A stretch of DNA of 64,000 nt from Rhodanobacter humi (GCF_041107455.1 NZ_JBGBPY010000001.1:3596001-3660000), one strand, 5' to 3'; positions 1 to 10,624 are shown, counted from the first letter of the stretch. Notes: a model not told the origin generated them from the letters alone. Numbers and translations are program-made.

Positions 1-1
1 G

Positions 2-850
2 CACAGCTGGATCGACAACGGCGCGCTGCGCGCCTACCGCCACGCGCCGAACACCGGGCCGCGCAAGAGCTGGGCCGCGGGTGACGCCTGCCGCCGCGCC
101 GTCACCCATGCGATCAACGCGGTGTACCGCGGCGTAGTCGGTTATCCGTCGGCGCTGTCGGCGAAGACCTGGGGCTATTACGACGTGGCCTTCAAGGGCA
201 AGCCGTTCGAGTTCGAGCGCCCGTTCGGCAGTTACGTGATGGAGAACGTGCTGTTCAAGATCAGCTTCCCGGCCGAGTTCCACGCGCAGACCGCGGTGGA
301 ATGCGCGATGCAGCTGCACGGCCAGGTCGCCGGCAAGCTGGACCAGATCGAAAAGGTGGCGATCGAGACCCAGGAAGCCGGTTGCCGCATCATCGACAAG
401 ACCGGCCCGCTGGCCAACTACGCCGATCGCGACCACTGCATCCAGTACATGGTGGCGTTGCCGCTGATCTTCGGCCGCCTCACCGCGGACGACTACAACG
501 ACGACGTGGCCGCCGATCCGCGCATCGACGCGCTGCGCGAGAAGATGACGGTGAGCGAGAACCCGCAGTTCACCCGGGACTACTTCGACCCCGACAAGCG
601 CTACATCGGCAATTCGGTGCAGGTGTTCTTCAAGGACGGCAGCAGCACCGGGAAGGTGTCCATCGACTATCCGATCGGCCACCGCAAACGCCGCGCCGAG
701 GGCATCCCGGTGCTGCTGAAGAAATTCGAGGCGGCCATGCGCAGCCATCTGCCGGCGCACAAGGTCAGGGCGATCCTCGAAGCCAGCCGCGATCCGGCGC
801 AACTGGACGCGATGCCGATCCAGCAGTTCCTCGGCTTGTTCACGCTCTGA
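2..850 (+). CDS. prpD: 2-methylcitrate dehydratase PrpD (3' part)
   Basis: The reading frame is already open at base 2 and ends at TGA 848-850, so the window holds only the last ~282 residues of a protein that is normally about 480 aa. The visible part is typical MmgE/PrpD family sequence: a KSWAAGDACRRAV block near the edge, then WGYYDV, then a C-terminal region with IDYPIGHRKRR. PrpD dehydrates 2-methylcitrate in the cytoplasmic methylcitrate cycle that degrades propionyl-CoA. The usual partners prpB and prpC are not visible and probably lie left of the window. No frameshift is seen in the part present. Confidence 0.9.
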   Translation, partial: HSWIDNGALRAYRHAPNTGPRKSWAAGDACRRAVTHAINAVYRGVVGYPSALSAKTWGYYDVAFKGKPFEFERPFGSYVMENVLFKISFPAEFHAQTAVECAMQLHGQVAGKLDQIEKVAIETQEAGCRIIDKTGPLANYADRDHCIQYMVALPLIFGRLTADDYNDDVAADPRIDALREKMTVSENPQFTRDYFDPDKRYIGNSVQVFFKDGSSTGKVSIDYPIGHRKRRAEGIPVLLKKFEAAMRSHLPAHKVRAILEASRDPAQLDAMPIQQFLGLFTL

Positions 851-912
851 ATACGCACTGGCGGCAAATCTCGCCAAGGCTTGTGCTGCCTGGCAATAAC
901 AGACAGCGCAAA

Positions 913-942
913 TTGTCACAGACCATCTGTAACGTGTTATAT
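913..942 (+). promoter_or_regulatory. Candidate sigma-70 promoter of the first ompA copy
   Basis: TTGTCA at 913-918 and TTATAT at 937-942 are separated by 18 bp. They sit in an AT-richer patch between prpD and the first OmpA-family gene, leaving a leader of about 90 nt. No matching element is found upstream of the second copy, so the two copies appear to have different promoters. Confidence 0.45.
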
Positions 943-1038
943 TTGTGTAAAGACGAATGGATCAATCCGGTTCGAGCGAGAGTCGCCGCATCGGAAAGCC
1001 GTTGCGATTGTTTCAATACCAAAAAAGGGAGAGACCTG

Positions 1039-2106
1039 ATGAAGCACAAGGGCCTTTATTTCATGGTTGCCCTGGCCTTGGGCGGCGTGGGTGCCGTCCA
1101 TGCGCAGGACAACACGGCGACGACCGCGGCCAGCAGCGACAACGCTGCCGCACCGGCATGGCCGAACGGCTTCGATGACCGCTGGTACATCGCGCCGACC
1201 ATCGGCGGCTACTACAACGACACGGACCGCAACACCCACAGCCGCCAGTTCTACTATGGCCTCGGCGTGGGCAAGTTCATTTCGTCCAACACCTCGCTGG
1301 ATCTGTTCTTCGACCGTACCAAGCGCAAGATCGACCACAACGCCGGCAACTGGGCCAGCAACAACGTGGGCGTCGCCGTGCGCTACTACCTGGGCAGCAC
1401 CGCGTGGCGCCCCTACCTGCTGGCGGGCGTGATGGGCAGCCATCACAAGAACCCGGCGGACAGCGGCTGGGATCCGGCGGCCGAACTGGGCCTGGGTCTG
1501 TCCAAGTCGGTGACCGACAGCTCCGACGTGCGCGTGGAAGGCGGTTACCGCTACGACTGGGACAACAAGAGCCAGCCGAGCAAGAGCGGCTACGGCGACT
1601 GGTTCCTGGGCCTGAGCATCGTGTCGCGCTTCGGCGCGGTGCCGGCCGCTCCGGCTCCGGCGGCTGCGCCGCCGCCGGCTCCGGCCCCGGCTCCGGTGGA
1701 AGCGCCCGCGCCGCAGAAGGTGGTGATCGACCTGCGTGGCGTGAACTTCAAGTTCGACTATCCGAAGAAGGGCCAGGTGCACGCGTCGGAAATCGACAAG
1801 GCGCTGGCCGTGCCGACGTCGGACTCGATCGCGATCCTGGATCAGGCGGTGGATACGCTGAAGCGCTATCCGGACGTGCACGTGACGGTGGCGGGTTACA
1901 CTGACTCGAAGGGCAAGCCGGACTACAACCAGGCGCTGTCGGAGCGTCGTGCGCAGATCGTGTACGACTACCTGACCAGCCACGGCGTCACCGCGAACCG
2001 TCTGGAAGGTCCGATCGGCCACGGTGCGGACAACCCGATCGGCGACAACGCCACCGACGCGGGTCGTGCGCAGAACCGCCGCGTGGAGCTGCAGGTCCAG
2101 CAGTAA
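1039..2106 (+). CDS. OmpA-family outer membrane protein, copy 1
   Basis: This 355-residue protein starts with a signal peptide (MKHKGLYFMVALALGGVGAV, cleavage expected after VHAQ). A region of about 170 residues follows that looks like an eight-stranded OmpA beta-barrel (WYIAPTIGGYY, GLGVGKF, VRVEGGYRYDW). Next comes a [18 protein letters not shown] linker and a C-terminal OmpA/MotB peptidoglycan-binding domain with the NQALSERRAQ helix. Such proteins tie the outer membrane to the cell wall. The start is the ATG preceded by GGGAGAGACCTG; reading further upstream runs into prpD shadow sequence. A paralogue follows 351 bp downstream and is nearly identical except in a few barrel segments. Confidence 0.9.
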   Translation: MKHKGLYFMVALALGGVGAVHAQDNTATTAASSDNAAAPAWPNGFDDRWYIAPTIGGYYNDTDRNTHSRQFYYGLGVGKFISSNTSLDLFFDRTKRKIDHNAGNWASNNVGVAVRYYLGSTAWRPYLLAGVMGSHHKNPADSGWDPAAELGLGLSKSVTDSSDVRVEGGYRYDWDNKSQPSKSGYGDWFLGLSIVSRFGAVPAAPAPAAAPPPAPAPAPVEAPAPQKVVIDLRGVNFKFDYPKKGQVHASEIDKALAVPTSDSIAILDQAVDTLKRYPDVHVTVAGYTDSKGKPDYNQALSERRAQIVYDYLTSHGVTANRLEGPIGHGADNPIGDNATDAGRAQNRRVELQVQQ

Positions 2107-2124
2107 CCGAACTTGTCGCAGTGT

Positions 2125-2160
2125 CACGAAAAAGCCCGGCGCATGCCGGGCTTTTTCGTG
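2125..2160 (+). terminator. Strong intrinsic terminator after ompA copy 1
   Basis: A perfect 16-bp stem (CACGAAAAAGCCCGGC and its complement) closes around a GCAT loop and ends in a T-run inside the 3' arm. The symmetry suggests it can work in both directions. The same core hairpin follows the second copy. Confidence 0.85.
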
Positions 2161-2457
2161 AGCGGGATGACACCGGTCGATTCGACCGGATCAAGAGCAT
2201 TCAATACAAAAAATATACGTCGGCAGGAGTAGGGAAATGCCGATCTCCAACCCTGAACGTTAGTGTACTGAGTAGTGCAAAAGCTGTTGATGCCCGTGCG
2301 TGAAGTTTAACGATTTTGCTACACTTGCTTCCGCTTGCAGAGTACGGACGCCAAGCACAAAGCGTTACAAGCCGTTGAAGACGTTAAAAGCAACGCCACA
2401 GCAATGCCCGTTTGGCGTGTAACGGACGCGAAGACCAAATTGACGAGGAGAGACCTG
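2161..2457. other. Intergenic region between the two ompA copies
   Basis: About 300 bp without a convincing gene. It contains a near-perfect palindrome at 2173-2189 (CCGGTCGA, T, TCGACCGG) and an AT-rich stretch at about 2205-2330 that probably carries the promoter of the second copy; I could not settle on a -35/-10 pair. It is unlike the region upstream of copy 1 until the last ~12 bases (GGAGAGACCTG), where the duplicated segment begins. Confidence 0.5.
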
Positions 2458-3528
2458 ATGAAGCACAAGGGCCTTTATTTCATGGTTGCCCTGGCCTTGG
2501 GCGGCGTGGGTGCCGTCCATGCGCAGGACAACACGGCGACGACCACGGGCAGCAGCGACAGCGCCGCCGCACCGGCGTGGCCGAACGGCTTCGATGACCG
2601 CTGGTACATCGCGCCAACCATCGGCGGCTACTACAACGACACGGACCGCAACACCCACAGCCGCCAGTTCTACTATGGCCTCGGCGTGGGCAAGTTCTTC
2701 ACTCCGGATCTCTCGCTGGACGTGTTCTTCGACCGTACCAAGCGCAAGATCGACCACAACGCCGGCAACTGGGCCAGCAACAACGTGGGCGTGGCCGCGC
2801 GCTGGTACTTCGCCAACTGGTCGTCGTTCCGCCCGTACGTGCTGGGCGCCGTGATGGGCAGCCATCACAAGAATCCGGTGGACAGCGACTGGGCGCCGGC
2901 GGCCGAACTGGGCCTGGGTCTGTCCAAGTCGGTGACCGACAGCTCCGATGTGCGCGTGGAAGGCGGCTACCGCTACGACTGGGACGACAAGAGCCAGCCG
3001 AGCAAGAGCGGCTACGGCGACTGGTTCCTGGGCCTGAGCATCGTGTCGCGCTTCGGCGCGGTGCCGGCCGCTCCGGCTCCGGCGGCTGCGCCGCCGCCGG
3101 CTCCGGCCCCGGCTCCGGTGGAAGCGCCGGCGCCGCAGAAGGTGGTGATCGACCTGCGTGGCGTGAACTTCAAGTTCGACTACCCGAAGAAGGGTCAGGT
3201 GCACGCGTCGGAAATCGACAAGGCACTGGCCGTGCCGACGTCGGACTCGATCGCGATCCTGGACCAGGCGGTGGATACGCTGAAGCGCTATCCGGACGTG
3301 CACGTGACGGTGGCGGGTTACACCGACTCGAAGGGCAAGCCGGACTACAACCAGGCGCTGTCGGAGCGTCGTGCGCAGATCGTGTACGACTACCTGACCA
3401 GCCACGGTGTCACCGCGAACCGTCTGGAAGGTCCGATCGGCCACGGTGCGGACAACCCGATCGGCGACAACGCCACCGACGCGGGTCGTGCGCAGAACCG
3501 CCGCGTGGAGCTGCAGGTCCAGCAGTAA
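2458..3528 (+). CDS. OmpA-family outer membrane protein, copy 2
   Basis: This 356-residue paralogue of the preceding gene has the same signal peptide, beta-barrel, Pro/Ala linker and OmpA/MotB domain. The C-terminal domain is identical in amino acids to copy 1 and nearly so in nucleotides. Differences cluster in the barrel: FFTPDLSLDVFF replaces FISSNTSLDLFF, and ARWYFANWSSFRPYVLGAV replaces VRYYLGSTAWRPYLLAGV. The start is the ATG after GAGGAGAGACCTG. Its role is expected to be structural anchoring and possibly adhesion; which conditions favour each copy cannot be read from sequence. Confidence 0.9.
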   Translation: MKHKGLYFMVALALGGVGAVHAQDNTATTTGSSDSAAAPAWPNGFDDRWYIAPTIGGYYNDTDRNTHSRQFYYGLGVGKFFTPDLSLDVFFDRTKRKIDHNAGNWASNNVGVAARWYFANWSSFRPYVLGAVMGSHHKNPVDSDWAPAAELGLGLSKSVTDSSDVRVEGGYRYDWDDKSQPSKSGYGDWFLGLSIVSRFGAVPAAPAPAAAPPPAPAPAPVEAPAPQKVVIDLRGVNFKFDYPKKGQVHASEIDKALAVPTSDSIAILDQAVDTLKRYPDVHVTVAGYTDSKGKPDYNQALSERRAQIVYDYLTSHGVTANRLEGPIGHGADNPIGDNATDAGRAQNRRVELQVQQ

Positions 3529-3550
3529 CCGGACTTGTCGCAGTGTCACG

Positions 3551-3582
3551 AAAAAGCCCGGCGCATGCCGGGCTTTTTCTTT
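3551..3582 (+). terminator. Intrinsic terminator after ompA copy 2
   Basis: AAAAAGCCCGGC, GCAT, GCCGGGCTTTTT: a 12-bp stem with a T-tract. It is the same hairpin as after copy 1, showing that the duplication included the terminator; here the outer CACG/CGTG pairs are lost. Confidence 0.8.
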
Positions 3583-3608
3583 GTTTCCATGCCACTTAGG
3601 CTTGTGCG

Positions 3609-4358
3609 ATGCCTCATGCACGACAACCCGAACCGCAAGGCGGCAAGCGCCACGGCGTCGCCCGCGTGTTGAGCAAGCTGGGCGCGTGCTCGCGCAGCCA
3701 GGCCGAGGCCGCGGTGCGTGCCGGGCGCGTCATGGTCGACGGTCGCGTGGTGCACGATCCCGAGTATCCGGTCGAGGCGGAACGCCAGCGGCTCAGTCTG
3801 GATGGCGTGGCCGTGGCGGCGGCACAACGCATCTATCTGGCACTGAACAAGCCGCGGGGCGTGGTGGTGAGCGCGGCCGACGAGCGCGGACGCGGCACGG
3901 TCTACGACCTGCTGCGCGACGCCGGCCTGCCGTGGCTGGGGCCGGTGGGGCGGCTGGACAAGGCCAGCGAGGGCCTGCTGCTGCTCAGCAACGACAGCGT
4001 GTGGGCGGCCGGCATCACCGAGCCGAGCACGCACCTCGACAAGACCTATCACGTGCAGGTGGCCGGGCGGCCGGACGCGGCCGTGCTGGCCGCGATGCTG
4101 GCCGGTGTGCGCGAGGGCGATGATCTGCTCAAGGCGCGGCGGGTCGAACTGTTGCGCGCCGGCGAGAAGAACGCCTGGATGGAAGTGGTGCTGGACGAGG
4201 GTCGCAACCGCCACATCCGCCGCCTGCTGGCGGCGCTGGGCTTCGAGGTGCTGCGACTGGTGCGGGTGGCGATCGGCCCGCTGCAGCTGGGCGAACTGGC
4301 CAAGGGGCAGTGGCGCCACCTCGATCCCGCCGAGGTGGCGCCACTCAAGCGGCATTAG
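3609..4358 (+). CDS. RsuA/RluB-type rRNA pseudouridine synthase
   Basis: A 249-aa enzyme with an N-terminal S4 RNA-binding domain (about residues 17-65, [20 protein letters not shown]) and a pseudouridine synthase domain. The domain carries LNKPRG and the catalytic-Asp motif [16 protein letters not shown] at about residues 115-130, and the late motif [11 protein letters not shown]. This is the RsuA/RluB/RluE/RluF branch, which isomerises a specific uridine in 16S or 23S rRNA in the cytoplasm. Which of the four it is cannot be told safely; the short length and lack of a basic tail argue against RluB proper. Its stop overlaps the convergent kbl stop by 4 bp. Confidence 0.8.
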   Translation: MPHARQPEPQGGKRHGVARVLSKLGACSRSQAEAAVRAGRVMVDGRVVHDPEYPVEAERQRLSLDGVAVAAAQRIYLALNKPRGVVVSAADERGRGTVYDLLRDAGLPWLGPVGRLDKASEGLLLLSNDSVWAAGITEPSTHLDKTYHVQVAGRPDAAVLAAMLAGVREGDDLLKARRVELLRAGEKNAWMEVVLDEGRNRHIRRLLAALGFEVLRLVRVAIGPLQLGELAKGQWRHLDPAEVAPLKRH

Positions 4359-5551
4359 CCGATCACGCCCAGCTGCTTGCCCACCTTGGTGAACGCCGCG
4401 ATCGCGCGGTCCAGGTGCTCACGGGTGTGCGCCGCGCTCATCTGGGTGCGGATGCGCGCCTGGCCCTGCGGCACCACCGGGTAGAAGAAGCCGGTGACGT
4501 AGATGCCTTCATCCAGCAATGCCGTGGCCATCGCCTGCGCCTTGGGCGCGTCGTAGATCATCACCGGCACGATGGGGTGCACGCCGGGCTTGATGTCGAA
4601 GCCGGCCTTCGTCATTGCCTCGCGGAAATGGCGGGTGTTCTCTTTCACCTTGTCGCGCAGATCGCCGGCGGCGTCGAGCATGTCGAACACCTTGATCGCG
4701 GCGGCCACGACGTGCGGCGGCAGCGAGTTGGAGAACAGATAGGGGCGCGAGCGCTGGCGCAGCATCTCGATGATTTCGGCGCGGCCGCTGGTGAAGCCGC
4801 CCAGCGCGCCACCGAGCGCCTTGCCCAGGGTGCCGGTGAAGATGTCGATCTTGTCCAGCACGCCGTGCACCTCGGCCGAGCCGCGGCCGGTGTCGCCGAG
4901 GAAGCCGGTGCAGTGGCATTCGTCGATGTGCACCAGCGCGTGGTACTTCGCGGCCAGCGCGGTGATCTGGTCGAGCTTCGCGATGAAGCCGTCCATCGAG
5001 AACGCGCCGTCGGTGGAGATCAGCTTGGTGCGCGCGCCGGCTTCGTCGGCGGCCTGCAGCTGCTTCTCCAGGTCGGCCATGTCGCTGTTGGCGTAGCGAT
5101 AGCGCTTGGCCTTGCACAGGCGCACGCCGTCGATGATGGAGGCGTGGTTGAGCGCATCGGAGATGATCGCGTCCTCCTCACCCAGCAGCGGCTCGAACAG
5201 CCCGCCGTTGGCGTCGAAGCAGGCGGCGTAGAGGATGGTGTCGTCGGTGCCGAAGAAACGGGCGATCTTCGCTTCCAGCTGCTTGTGCAGGTCCTGCGTG
5301 CCGCAGATGAAGCGCACCGAGGCCATGCCGAAACCGTGCGTGTCCAGCGCGTCCTTCGCGGCCTGGATCACGTCTGGGTGGTCGGCCAGGCCCAGGTAGT
5401 TGTTCGCGCAGAAGTTCAGCACCTTGCGGCCGCCTTCCAGCTCGATCTCGGCCGACTGCGGCGAGACGATCACGCGCTCGGCCTTGAACAGGCCTTGCTC
5501 GCGGATGGATTCGAGTTCGCTGGCGTAGCGCGACTGGCCGGGGTAGCTCAT
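4355..5551 (-). CDS. kbl: Glycine C-acetyltransferase (2-amino-3-ketobutyrate CoA ligase)
   Basis: A 398-aa PLP enzyme that cleaves 2-amino-3-ketobutyrate with CoA to glycine and acetyl-CoA, the second step of threonine degradation after Tdh. It is full length for the family. Visible hallmarks are [11 protein letters not shown], the aldehyde-binding [17 protein letters not shown] segment and the PLP-lysine motif [14 protein letters not shown] at about residue 243. The start ATG ([13 protein letters not shown]) was chosen because homology begins there; the frame stays open further upstream with unrelated sequence. It lies 79 bp downstream of the DUF748 gene on the same strand, with tdh beyond it. 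Confidence 0.93.
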   Translation of the reverse strand: MSYPGQSRYASELESIREQGLFKAERVIVSPQSAEIELEGGRKVLNFCANNYLGLADHPDVIQAAKDALDTHGFGMASVRFICGTQDLHKQLEAKIARFFGTDDTILYAACFDANGGLFEPLLGEEDAIISDALNHASIIDGVRLCKAKRYRYANSDMADLEKQLQAADEAGARTKLISTDGAFSMDGFIAKLDQITALAAKYHALVHIDECHCTGFLGDTGRGSAEVHGVLDKIDIFTGTLGKALGGALGGFTSGRAEIIEMLRQRSRPYLFSNSLPPHVVAAAIKVFDMLDAAGDLRDKVKENTRHFREAMTKAGFDIKPGVHPIVPVMIYDAPKAQAMATALLDEGIYVTGFFYPVVPQGQARIRTQMSAAHTREHLDRAIAAFTKVGKQLGVIG

Positions 5552-5630
5552 GAGGATTTTCCGCTGGGTCAAAAGTCTATTTTGATCCCTGGCGCTTCGG
5601 CTGGGAAGGAAGCGCGGGATCCTGGCGGGT

Positions 5631-8600
5631 TCACCCCTGGTGCAAGCCGAACTCCACGCGCGTCGTCTTGCCCTTGTCGTCGATGCCCTTGGCATCGAGC
5701 ATGGGGGCCTTGAGCGAGATGCGCTTGTCGTCCAGCTTGCCCTTCAGCCACGCCTGCACCGCGGCGGCGCGACGCTGCGCCAGCGCACGCATGGCGGCCT
5801 CGTCGACCGGGACGTTGGTCTCCATCAGGCTGCGCATCTCGTCGGGGGCGAGCGACTTCTTGAGGCCGATGAAATTCTTCGGCTTGCCCTTGAAGTCGTC
5901 CTCCTTGTACGCGCGCTTGAGGTACTTGTCGTACTCGTCCGGCGTGACGTTGACCGCGGCGAGCGCGGCGTCCGAGGTATCGGCATGCTTGCCTTCCTGG
6001 TCGAGCAGCTTCGCGCGGCGCACCAGGTTGTCCACCGTGACTTTGCGCAGTCCGTCCTGATCCTTCGACGGATCGACGCGGCCGGTGATGTCGAGGTTCA
6101 GCGAGGTCTTTTGCTTGAGCATGGCGACGATCTTGCCCAGCCGTTCCTGCGCGTTCTTGTCCACTACGGCGGAGCCGGGAGCGAACTCCACGTAGCCCAG
6201 ATCCTCGTGGTTGCTGCCGCCGAATGCCGCGCCCAGCAGGCGGAACGGTGCCGTGGCCGCCCTGGCGATGAGGTTGCCGATGGCGTGCCAGATCAGGCTG
6301 CCCAAGCTGAACTGCGGATCGTCCAGCGAGCCGGACACCGGCACGTTCACGTCGATGTTGCCCTGCGTGTCCTTCAGCAGCGCCACCGCGAGCTTCACCG
6401 GCAGATGCCGGATGCCGGGGCTTTCGTCGCGGTTGCCGAAGGTCAGCTGGGTGATGAAGATGTGGTTGTCGGCGTTGAGCTTGCGCTGGTCCAGCATGTA
6501 GTGGACATCCACCGTCAGCTTGCCCGCCGTGATCGGGTAGCCGGTGTACTTGGCGGAATACGCGCTCAGGCCGGTCAGCTCCACTTCGTCGGCCTTGCCC
6601 TTGATGTCGAGGAAGGCCACCGGCTGCAGCGGATTGATGGTGCCGTCGATGTCGACCGGCGAGTTGTCGTTCACCGCCCCCTGCACCGACAGGTCGGCCG
6701 GCGGATCGCCCGGCTTGGTGCCGAAGGCGCCGATCTTGCCGGTGAGCTTGGTGAGGTTGGCGGTGTAGTTGGGCTTGATGAAGTTGTCGGTGTAGTTGAG
6801 CTGGCCGTTGACGAGGGTGATGCCGCCGATGTGGATGTCGGCGGCGGGTGCCGTGGCGGAAGCGGCCGATGCAGGCGCTGTGGCAGCGATTTCCGGCGTC
6901 GCCGCCGCGCTGGCGGCAGGCTTGGGCGCCGGTGGCGGCGCGGCGGCGGCCGGTGTCGGCACGGCCGCGCCTGCGGGTTGCTCGTTGGCGGCGCGGGTCA
7001 CCGAAACCGGCGCAGCTGCGGGATTGGCCACCACCTCCGACAGGTTCAGCGTGCCGTTCGCGTTGACGATCACGCGCGCGTAGAACGAACTGAGCACCAG
7101 GCTGCCCACGTGCATGCGCGGCGCGCCGATGCCATAGGACACGTCGAGCCGGTTGCCGCTCAGCGTGCGCCAGCGCAGGAAGTCGTCGCCGGTGAGCTTG
7201 TCCTGCACGCGCACCTGTTCGAGCGCCGCGTCGCCCCGGTAGGTCATCCTCGGTTCGGCGTGGCGGCCGTCGTAATGCAGCCGGCCCCGGCTGCTGATGC
7301 GCGCGCTGGAAACGGTCACGTTCAGCGGCACGCTGATGTACGGCTCGAAGCTGGCAATGTCCAGGTGCCGGGTGTCGAGCTGGATGTCGGCCAGCGTCGG
7401 CAGTGGCTGCACCCGGCCGCTGGCGGTGAAGCTGCCTCGGCCGACGCTGCCTGCCAGCTTCATCGCGTTAGTCTTGTCGAGCTTGTCGCTCACGCCGTCG
7501 AGCCCGCCGCTGAGCGCATCGATCTTGATCTTCACCGGCTTGGCGCCAGCGGCTAGATCCGTGAAGGCGATCGCGGACTTGTCGAAGGCCAGATGCGCGA
7601 TGCTCCAGTGCCACGGCGGCCCGCTCGCGGCGCTCTTCTTCGCCGGCGCACCCTTGGTGGCCAACAGTTCGACAAGGTTGATGCGCTGGTTGCGGTAGCG
7701 CTCCACGTCCAGGCGCAGGCCCGACGCCTTGAGCGTGCCCAGCTGCGCCTGTTGCGTCGCGAGGTCGACCTGGTTGATCTCCGCGTCCAGGCTGTCCCAA
7801 GCCAGCGGTGAATCACGGCCCCTGGACTCGGGTTCCAGCGCGAAGTCGTTGACCGCGGCATGCGCGTCGGCCAGGTGCACGTTGAACGGCTTGCCCCAGC
7901 CCAGCTGGAGCTGGCCGGAGGCATCCAGCTTGCCCTTGGCCACGTGCGCGGCCAGCCCCGGATAGACGGCTGCCTGCAGCGGGGCCAGCCCGACCTGTTG
8001 CAGGTTCAGCACGCCGGCGAGCGTGCTCCTGGCGAGATCCAGGCTGCCCTTCAGGGCGAGTTGGCCGCCGAAGAACTGCGCGCCCATGTCCAGCCTGGCC
8101 GGCGGGGCCGGCAGCATGCTCAGGCCCTGGATCCTGCCATGCAGGTTGGACAGGTCGATCTTGCTGCCGGTGGAGTCGGCATAGTGGATGCCGCTGTCGG
8201 CGAGCGTCATCGAGGCGATGCGCAGGTCGGTCGGCTGGGCTTTCGCGCTGCCGGCCGGTTTCGCGGGAGTCGCCGTCAATGTATCGAAGTTGCTGTGGCC
8301 GTCGGCGCCGGCGGTGTAATCGAGCTGCGCGTTGTCGAGCGCGAGCGCGGCCAGCACGTAACGCGATTGCAGCGGCTGCACGTCGGAAAGGTCCGCAGTG
8401 CCCTTGCCCAGGCTCAGGATCGGCTGGCCGTCGCTGCTGCCGAGGACGAAGTTGTCCAGCTGCAGCTTGCCGGTGAGCTGCAGTTGCGGCGTGGGCTTGG
8501 CCTGCACGAAATGCAGGGTGAGATCGCCGCTGAGCAGGCCCTTGGGGATCGCGACCGGCAGCGCGGTGGGTGCGTAGGCGATGTAGCGCGCCAGATCGAG

Positions 8601-9335
8601 GTGGTCGAGCCGGAAATCGACGGTCGACTCGCGATTGTCGGCGAAGGGCTTGGTGTGGCCTTCCACGTGCAGCGGGCTGCCGTCCACCTCCATCGACAGC
8701 AGCGGCTGCACGAACACGCTGGTGTCGCTGGGCAGGTTGGCGATGAACGGGATGCCCAGTTCCAGATGGCCCACGTGGTGACTGGTCTGCAGCACCTCGT
8801 CGGTGAACTGGATGTCGCCATCGTGCACGCTGATGTTGGAGAGCGCGAAGCGGGCAGGCGACGCCTTGGGGTCAGCCGGCGTCGCGTCGAGGCGGTCGAT
8901 GATGTCGCTGAAGTTGAAGCGCTGCTCGCCCGTGCGCACGATGCGGATGCGTGGACGCTGCAGGGTCAGTTCGTCCAGCACCGGCGCCATGCGGAACAGC
9001 GAGGCCCAGGACGCGTTGACGACGGCCTCGTCGATGTCGACGAAGTCCGACTTGCCGTCGCGGTCGGCGATATGCAGCCGGTCCAGTTGCAGCCGTAGGG
9101 TGAACGGGTTCAGGTGCACGGCGCCCACGGTGACCGGGCGTTGCAGCGCGGCCGAGGCGCGCTGCTCGATCTGGCTGCGGATGATCGAGGGCGCCGCGAA
9201 GAAACCGAGCAGGCCGAACACGATCAGCACGATGGCGACGATCAGGGCGATCTTGCGCGTGCGGCGCGATCGGTAGACGGCGAGGGCGCGGTCGCGTCCC
9301 GCGGCCAGACGTGGGGGGCTGAAAAGGCCTGTCAT
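5631..9335 (-). CDS. Giant AsmA-like / DUF748 envelope protein
   Basis: A protein of about 1234 residues with one N-terminal membrane anchor ([20 protein letters not shown], about residues 29-48) and a long periplasmic region of AsmA/DUF748 type. The motif [18 protein letters not shown] is typical of the family's N-terminus. A low-complexity Ala/Pro/Thr stretch occupies the middle (around residues 770-830). The last ~200 residues contain [18 protein letters not shown] and ITGRVDP, which resemble an OmpA-like fold. Family members are proposed to span the periplasm and carry lipids or affect outer-membrane assembly; function here is inferred. The start is ambiguous: GTG at 9338 is followed at once by ATG at 9335, and GGGAG is better spaced for the ATG. 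It separates tdh from kbl. Confidence 0.85.
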   Translation of the reverse strand: MTGLFSPPRLAAGRDRALAVYRSRRTRKIALIVAIVLIVFGLLGFFAAPSIIRSQIEQRASAALQRPVTVGAVHLNPFTLRLQLDRLHIADRDGKSDFVDIDEAVVNASWASLFRMAPVLDELTLQRPRIRIVRTGEQRFNFSDIIDRLDATPADPKASPARFALSNISVHDGDIQFTDEVLQTSHHVGHLELGIPFIANLPSDTSVFVQPLLSMEVDGSPLHVEGHTKPFADNRESTVDFRLDHLDLARYIAYAPTALPVAIPKGLLSGDLTLHFVQAKPTPQLQLTGKLQLDNFVLGSSDGQPILSLGKGTADLSDVQPLQSRYVLAALALDNAQLDYTAGADGHSNFDTLTATPAKPAGSAKAQPTDLRIASMTLADSGIHYADSTGSKIDLSNLHGRIQGLSMLPAPPARLDMGAQFFGGQLALKGSLDLARSTLAGVLNLQQVGLAPLQAAVYPGLAAHVAKGKLDASGQLQLGWGKPFNVHLADAHAAVNDFALEPESRGRDSPLAWDSLDAEINQVDLATQQAQLGTLKASGLRLDVERYRNQRINLVELLATKGAPAKKSAASGPPWHWSIAHLAFDKSAIAFTDLAAGAKPVKIKIDALSGGLDGVSDKLDKTNAMKLAGSVGRGSFTASGRVQPLPTLADIQLDTRHLDIASFEPYISVPLNVTVSSARISSRGRLHYDGRHAEPRMTYRGDAALEQVRVQDKLTGDDFLRWRTLSGNRLDVSYGIGAPRMHVGSLVLSSFYARVIVNANGTLNLSEVVANPAAAPVSVTRAANEQPAGAAVPTPAAAAPPPAPKPAASAAATPEIAATAPASAASATAPAADIHIGGITLVNGQLNYTDNFIKPNYTANLTKLTGKIGAFGTKPGDPPADLSVQGAVNDNSPVDIDGTINPLQPVAFLDIKGKADEVELTGLSAYSAKYTGYPITAGKLTVDVHYMLDQRKLNADNHIFITQLTFGNRDESPGIRHLPVKLAVALLKDTQGNIDVNVPVSGSLDDPQFSLGSLIWHAIGNLIARAATAPFRLLGAAFGGSNHEDLGYVEFAPGSAVVDKNAQERLGKIVAMLKQKTSLNLDITGRVDPSKDQDGLRKVTVDNLVRRAKLLDQEGKHADTSDAALAAVNVTPDEYDKYLKRAYKEDDFKGKPKNFIGLKKSLAPDEMRSLMETNVPVDEAAMRALAQRRAAAVQAWLKGKLDDKRISLKAPMLDAKGIDDKGKTTRVEFGLHQG

Positions 9336-9413
9336 CACGACGCTCCCATGACATCGCGTGCCGACCGTGCGTGGCTCTCGTGCCCTGCACCTTCACAATC
9401 CCGGCGATTCTGT

Positions 9414-9447
9414 CGGCCGCCCTGGCCGGAGTGTACTAGGGCGGCCG
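9414..9447. repeat. Inverted repeat between the DUF748 gene and tdh
   Basis: CGGCCGCCCT and AGGGCGGCCG form a perfect 10-bp inverted repeat around a 14-base loop. It lies downstream of tdh on the minus strand. There is no T-run, so it is more likely an RNA-processing or attenuating hairpin than a full terminator. Confidence 0.4.
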
Positions 9448-9499
9448 AACGCTCAGCGCGGATTTCCCGTGAAGGTATCGGCGCGGAGACAGGAGACGC

Positions 9500-10534
9500 T
9501 CAGTTCCAGGAACACACCACCTTGCCGCATTTGCCCGCGTCCATCAGGTCGAAGCCCTTCTGGAAATCGTCGATGTGGATCTGGTGGGTCAGCACCTTCT
9601 GCAGCGGGAAGCCGGTCAGCACCATCTGGGTCATCTTGTACCAGGTCTCGTACATGCGGCGGCCGTAGATGCCCTGCAGGGTGAGGCCCTTGAAGATCAC
9701 CCGGTCCCAGTCGATGCCGGCGCCCTTGGGCAGGATGCCGAGCAGGGCGACCTTGCCGCCGTGGTACATGCAGTCGAGCATGTCGTTGAACGCGCGCGGG
9801 TTGCCGCTCATCTCCAGGCCCACGTCGAAGCCTTCCATGTGCAGGTCCTTCATCACGTCCTTCAGCGACTGGTTCGCCACGTTCACCACGCGCGTGGCAC
9901 CCATGTCGGCGGCCAGCTTGAGCCGATAGTCGTTGACGTCGGTGACCACCACGTTGCGCGCGCCCACGTGCTTGGCGATGCCCGCGGCGATCACGCCGAT
10001 CGGGCCGGCGCCGGTGATCAGCACGTCCTCGCCGATCAGGTCGAATTCCAGCGCGCAGTGCGCGGCGTTGCCGTAGGGGTCGAAGAAGGCGGCCAGCTCG
10101 GACGGGATCTGGTCCGGGATCGGCCACAGGTTCGACGCGGGCATGGTCATGTATTCGGCGAACGCGCCGTTGCGGTTCACGCCGATGCCGATGGTGTTCG
10201 GGCACAGGTGCTGGCGGCCGGCGCGGCAGTTGCGGCAGTGGCCGCACACGATGTGGCCTTCGGCCGAGACGCGGTCGCCGATCTTGTAGCCGGTGACGCC
10301 GGGGCCGATCTCCACGATGCGGCCGACGAACTCGTGGCCGATGGTGAGGCCCGGCTTGATCGTGCGCTGGCTCCACTCGTCCCACTTGTAGATGTGCAGG
10401 TCGGTGCCGCAGATCGCGGTCTTCTCCAGCTTGATCAGCACCTCGTTCGGGCCGACCTCGGGCACCGGCACCTCTTCCATCCAGATGCCCTGCTCGGGCT
10501 TGCGCTTGACCAGGGCTTTCATCGTCTGCGGCAT
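9500..10534 (-). CDS. tdh: L-threonine 3-dehydrogenase
   Basis: A 344-aa zinc-dependent medium-chain dehydrogenase that oxidises threonine to 2-amino-3-ketobutyrate with NAD+. Seen in the sequence: the catalytic zinc ligand in [23 protein letters not shown], the four structural cysteines in [15 protein letters not shown], and the Rossmann motif GAGPIG. The first ATG (MPQTMKAL) has a weak GGA upstream; the internal ATG at 10522 ([15 protein letters not shown]) matches the usual family start, so the true protein may be 340 aa. Kbl, the next enzyme, lies on the same strand beyond the DUF748 gene. Confidence 0.93.
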   Translation of the reverse strand: MPQTMKALVKRKPEQGIWMEEVPVPEVGPNEVLIKLEKTAICGTDLHIYKWDEWSQRTIKPGLTIGHEFVGRIVEIGPGVTGYKIGDRVSAEGHIVCGHCRNCRAGRQHLCPNTIGIGVNRNGAFAEYMTMPASNLWPIPDQIPSELAAFFDPYGNAAHCALEFDLIGEDVLITGAGPIGVIAAGIAKHVGARNVVVTDVNDYRLKLAADMGATRVVNVANQSLKDVMKDLHMEGFDVGLEMSGNPRAFNDMLDCMYHGGKVALLGILPKGAGIDWDRVIFKGLTLQGIYGRRMYETWYKMTQMVLTGFPLQKVLTHQIHIDDFQKGFDLMDAGKCGKVVCSWN

Positions 10535-10624
10535 GGGGAATCCAATGGCTGGCCCGGACGGGCGGGGAAAACGCCAATTATAGATCCTTGCCGCAGCAGC
10601 CCGTCGCTGCGCGTTGCGGCACGT

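Noticed and set aside
1-850. Reading prpD as a broken gene
   Set aside because: The lack of a 5' end is due to the window boundary; the visible frame is intact.
937-3621. Long minus-strand open frames (~400 codons each) opposite both OmpA genes
   Set aside because: They are Arg/Val/His-rich antisense shadows typical of GC-rich genes, lack start signals and domains, and recur only because the OmpA genes are duplicated.
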